A stretch of DNA of 8,500 nucleotides from Pedobacter sp. UBA1654. GTDB lineage: Bacteria; Bacteroidota; Bacteroidia; Sphingobacteriales; Sphingobacteriaceae. Of the stretch, positions 7,054-8,500 are shown piece by piece (the first letter of the stretch is position 1; each line of letters starts with the position of its first letter). The position numbers were made by a program, and so were the translations under genes. The notes under the pieces are model-generated. The model did not search any database and had not been told where the DNA came from. It worked only from the letters and a program-made list of their open reading frames with translations. The stretch is from the NCBI GenBank assembly GCA_002320935.1, contig DCLG01000084.1, positions 75,599-84,098 of the forward strand. The letters are read 5' to 3'.

Positions 7054-7083
7054 ACAATAAGGCTACAATTGTAGCCTTATTGT
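7054..7083. terminator. Perfect 30-bp palindrome, probable transcription terminator
   Basis: The bases from 7054 to 7083 form a perfect inverted repeat centred on AATT: the left arm contains AATAAGGCTAC and the right arm GTAGCCTTATT. It starts 4 nt after the NarL-type regulator's stop codon and would fold into a 13-bp stem with a 4-nt loop. The 3' side (TATTGTATCTTGTT) is T-rich but not a clean T run, so termination may be partial. Read-through into the kinase at 7127 remains possible. Confidence 0.75.
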
Positions 7084-7126
7084 ATCTTGTTGAAAGTCTA
7101 CTTTCTTCATTCTTGCCATTCTTATT

Positions 7127-8200
7127 ATGTCAGAACCAGCTGCACTTCTTCTTGATTTAGCCAACCATGATACACGTATTTACTGTGCCTTTGACATCAG
7201 TAGAAACACCTATGTATATTCAAATCCTGCCTTTCAGGCTTTCTTTCAGCTAACGCCTGAAGAAGCGACACCGCGCCTGCTTTTCGACATGGTTCATCAC
7301 GAAGATCGAAATTACCTCCGAACAGTTTTTCAGTCGATGAAGCCGGGTGATTTCCGGGAAAACCTGGAATTCAGATTTCTACTTCGTGAAAGGATACATT
7401 TTTTGAAGCTGAGTATGGCTTTAACGGAATGCGAGGTAAATGGGAGGGTAATTACCGGATACATTGACGATATTACTGGATTCAGGGAAAGCCTGGATAC
7501 TATGGAAGCGTTATCGAGTAAGAAAAATGCTGTTTTGAATATCCTTTCCCATGACCTCGCCGGCCCTTTGGGTTCTATCTCTAACTATAGTTATTTGCTG
7601 AGTCAAAAGGCAGATCCTGGGGATCCATTGGCGATAAGGATGATTAGTTCAATTGAGAGTATTGCAAAAAGATGTATCCGTTTGATACAGGAGTTTGTGA
7701 AATTGGAATTTATCGAATCATCAGGAGCAGACCTGGTCAAATCCCGTTATAACCTGGTGGATCGAGTATCCGTCTTTATGGAAGATTACCTAAAACATGA
7801 AGTGGAGCTGAAAAAGAATATACGTTATACCTTTGATCATCCTGCGATATATGCTGAGATTGACGAATACAAATTTATGCAGGTCATCAATAACCTTATT
7901 TCGAATGCGCTGAAGTTTACGCCTGATGATGGGGCCATTGAAGTGCATCTGAGCCAAAAAAATGATATGGTTTATATTCGGGTAAGGGATACTGGGATTG
8001 GTATACCAGAGGAATACCATGAAACCTTATTCGATAAATTTAGTAAAGCCCGACGTGCAGGCCTTAAGGGCGAAACCTCTGTAGGCCTGGGGATGTCGAT
8101 CATAAAAACCATTGTAGAATGGCATAAAGGCAAAATCTGGTTCGAGAGCAAGGTTGGTGCAGGTACAACGTTTTTTATTGAGATCCCAGGTTGCGAATAG
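7127..8200 (+). CDS. Soluble PAS-domain sensor histidine kinase
   Basis: A 357-residue kinase with no membrane segment, so it should sense a cytoplasmic signal. A PAS fold occupies about 15-118 (YSNPAFQAFF, the HHED turn at 57-60, ending GYIDDIT). HisKA follows at about 128-195 with phospho-acceptor H142 in LSHDLAGPL, and then the HATPase domain at about 245-355 with an N box (NNLISNALKF), G1 (DTGIGIP, 288-294), an F box (LFDKFSKA) and G2 (VGLGMSI). All catalytic motifs are intact. It carries no receiver domain, so it needs a separate regulator. The two response regulators just upstream on the same strand are the obvious candidates, though a terminator-like palindrome lies between. The ATG at 7127 has no Shine-Dalgarno sequence, which is common in Bacteroidota. 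Its stop codon is 2 nt from the stop of the convergent gene on the other strand. Confidence 0.94.
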   Translation: MSEPAALLLDLANHDTRIYCAFDISRNTYVYSNPAFQAFFQLTPEEATPRLLFDMVHHEDRNYLRTVFQSMKPGDFRENLEFRFLLRERIHFLKLSMALTECEVNGRVITGYIDDITGFRESLDTMEALSSKKNAVLNILSHDLAGPLGSISNYSYLLSQKADPGDPLAIRMISSIESIAKRCIRLIQEFVKLEFIESSGADLVKSRYNLVDRVSVFMEDYLKHEVELKKNIRYTFDHPAIYAEIDEYKFMQVINNLISNALKFTPDDGAIEVHLSQKNDMVYIRVRDTGIGIPEEYHETLFDKFSKARRAGLKGETSVGLGMSIIKTIVEWHKGKIWFESKVGAGTTFFIEIPGCE

Positions 8201-8202
8201 AA

Positions 8203-8500
8203 CTATTCTTCCACCCATGCTCTAGCAAGCGAAATATCTGTAAAGAACCGGGTTAGAACAGTTCCATAGGCTACATCTGCTGCTTTCTGTGCGGACAGCT
8301 GACTAAATGCGGCAGGGGAATAAATCCAGGCAAATTGCCGTAAACCTGCTTTTTCCATCATTGGAAACCAAACCTGGCCAACCCAATCCGCGGCGTCCGA
8401 CCAGGTGCCCAGTACATGACTATTGTCGTTGATTACCTTTCTTACTTTGTGGCGCTCGAGCATCTCTAACATTTTCAAACAGCCGTGCTGCACGGTATGT
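8203..8500 (-). CDS. Small STAS/SpoIIAA-like conserved protein, C-terminal part
   Basis: The reading frame stays open to the right edge, so the true start lies outside the window; the last 98 or so codons are visible. The sequence has an alternating pattern with CLKMLEMLERHKVRKVINDNS, GTWSDAADWVGQVWFPMMEKAG, FAWIYSPAAFSQLSAQKA and a C-terminal ARAWVEE. This resembles small (about 130 residue) Bacteroidota proteins with a SpoIIAA/STAS-like fold that I recall as conserved hypotheticals. The fold assignment is by pattern memory only, and no specific function can be given. STAS-like proteins often serve as partner-switch or lipid-binding modules, which would fit the signalling setting. It ends tail-to-tail with the kinase, with 2 nt between the stop codons, so no separate terminator fits between them. 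Confidence 0.75.
   Translation of the reverse strand, partial: HTVQHGCLKMLEMLERHKVRKVINDNSHVLGTWSDAADWVGQVWFPMMEKAGLRQFAWIYSPAAFSQLSAQKAADVAYGTVLTRFFTDISLARAWVEE

Overview
The window looks like a chromosomal stretch from a member of the Bacteroidota, probably near Pedobacter or Mucilaginibacter (Sphingobacteriaceae). That placement is an inference. It rests on moderate to low GC, mostly absent Shine-Dalgarno sequences, promoter-like TAnnTTTG boxes, and a gene repertoire typical of that phylum (CheB-CheR-PAS hybrid kinases, orphan receiver proteins, non-cyanobacterial cyanophycinases). No mobile element, CRISPR array, tRNA or rRNA is visible.

Left half, all on the minus strand and read from right to left: a cyanophycinase-family serine peptidase (4392-5234); a very large soluble sensor protein that fuses CheB methylesterase, CheR methyltransferase, a heptad-repeat coiled coil, PAS domains and a complete histidine kinase core (582-4253); and the first 200 codons of a P1B-type heavy-metal efflux ATPase (1-601, running off the left edge). 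The ATPase start codon lies inside the last 20 nt of the kinase gene, so the two are probably translated from one message. The ATPase has a histidine-rich N-terminus and no CxxC heavy-metal-binding domain in the visible part.

Middle: a gene-free stretch of 752 bp (5235-5986) separates the divergent gene groups. I see no convincing gene in it. Its right end carries several Bacteroidota-like -7 boxes and a small inverted repeat ahead of the next gene.

Right half, plus strand: a stand-alone receiver-domain protein (5987-6382) and, 25 nt later, a NarL/FixJ-type response regulator with a LuxR helix-turn-helix (6408-7049). A perfect 30-bp palindrome that starts 4 nt after its stop codon is probably a terminator. 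A soluble PAS-HisKA-HATPase sensor kinase (7127-8200) follows. Two bases beyond it, on the opposite strand, ends a small protein resembling the STAS/SpoIIAA-like family (8203-8500, cut by the right edge).

Taken together this is a signalling-dense region: two membrane-free histidine kinases and two response regulators within about 8 kb. A simple model is that one or both kinases phosphorylate the two regulators and that the NarL-type protein sets transcription. The overlap with the metal ATPase suggests, without proving, a link between the CheB/CheR kinase and metal or envelope stress. The individual families are all known. The points worth a second look are the kinase/ATPase overlap, the long intergenic region and the pairing of the signalling proteins.
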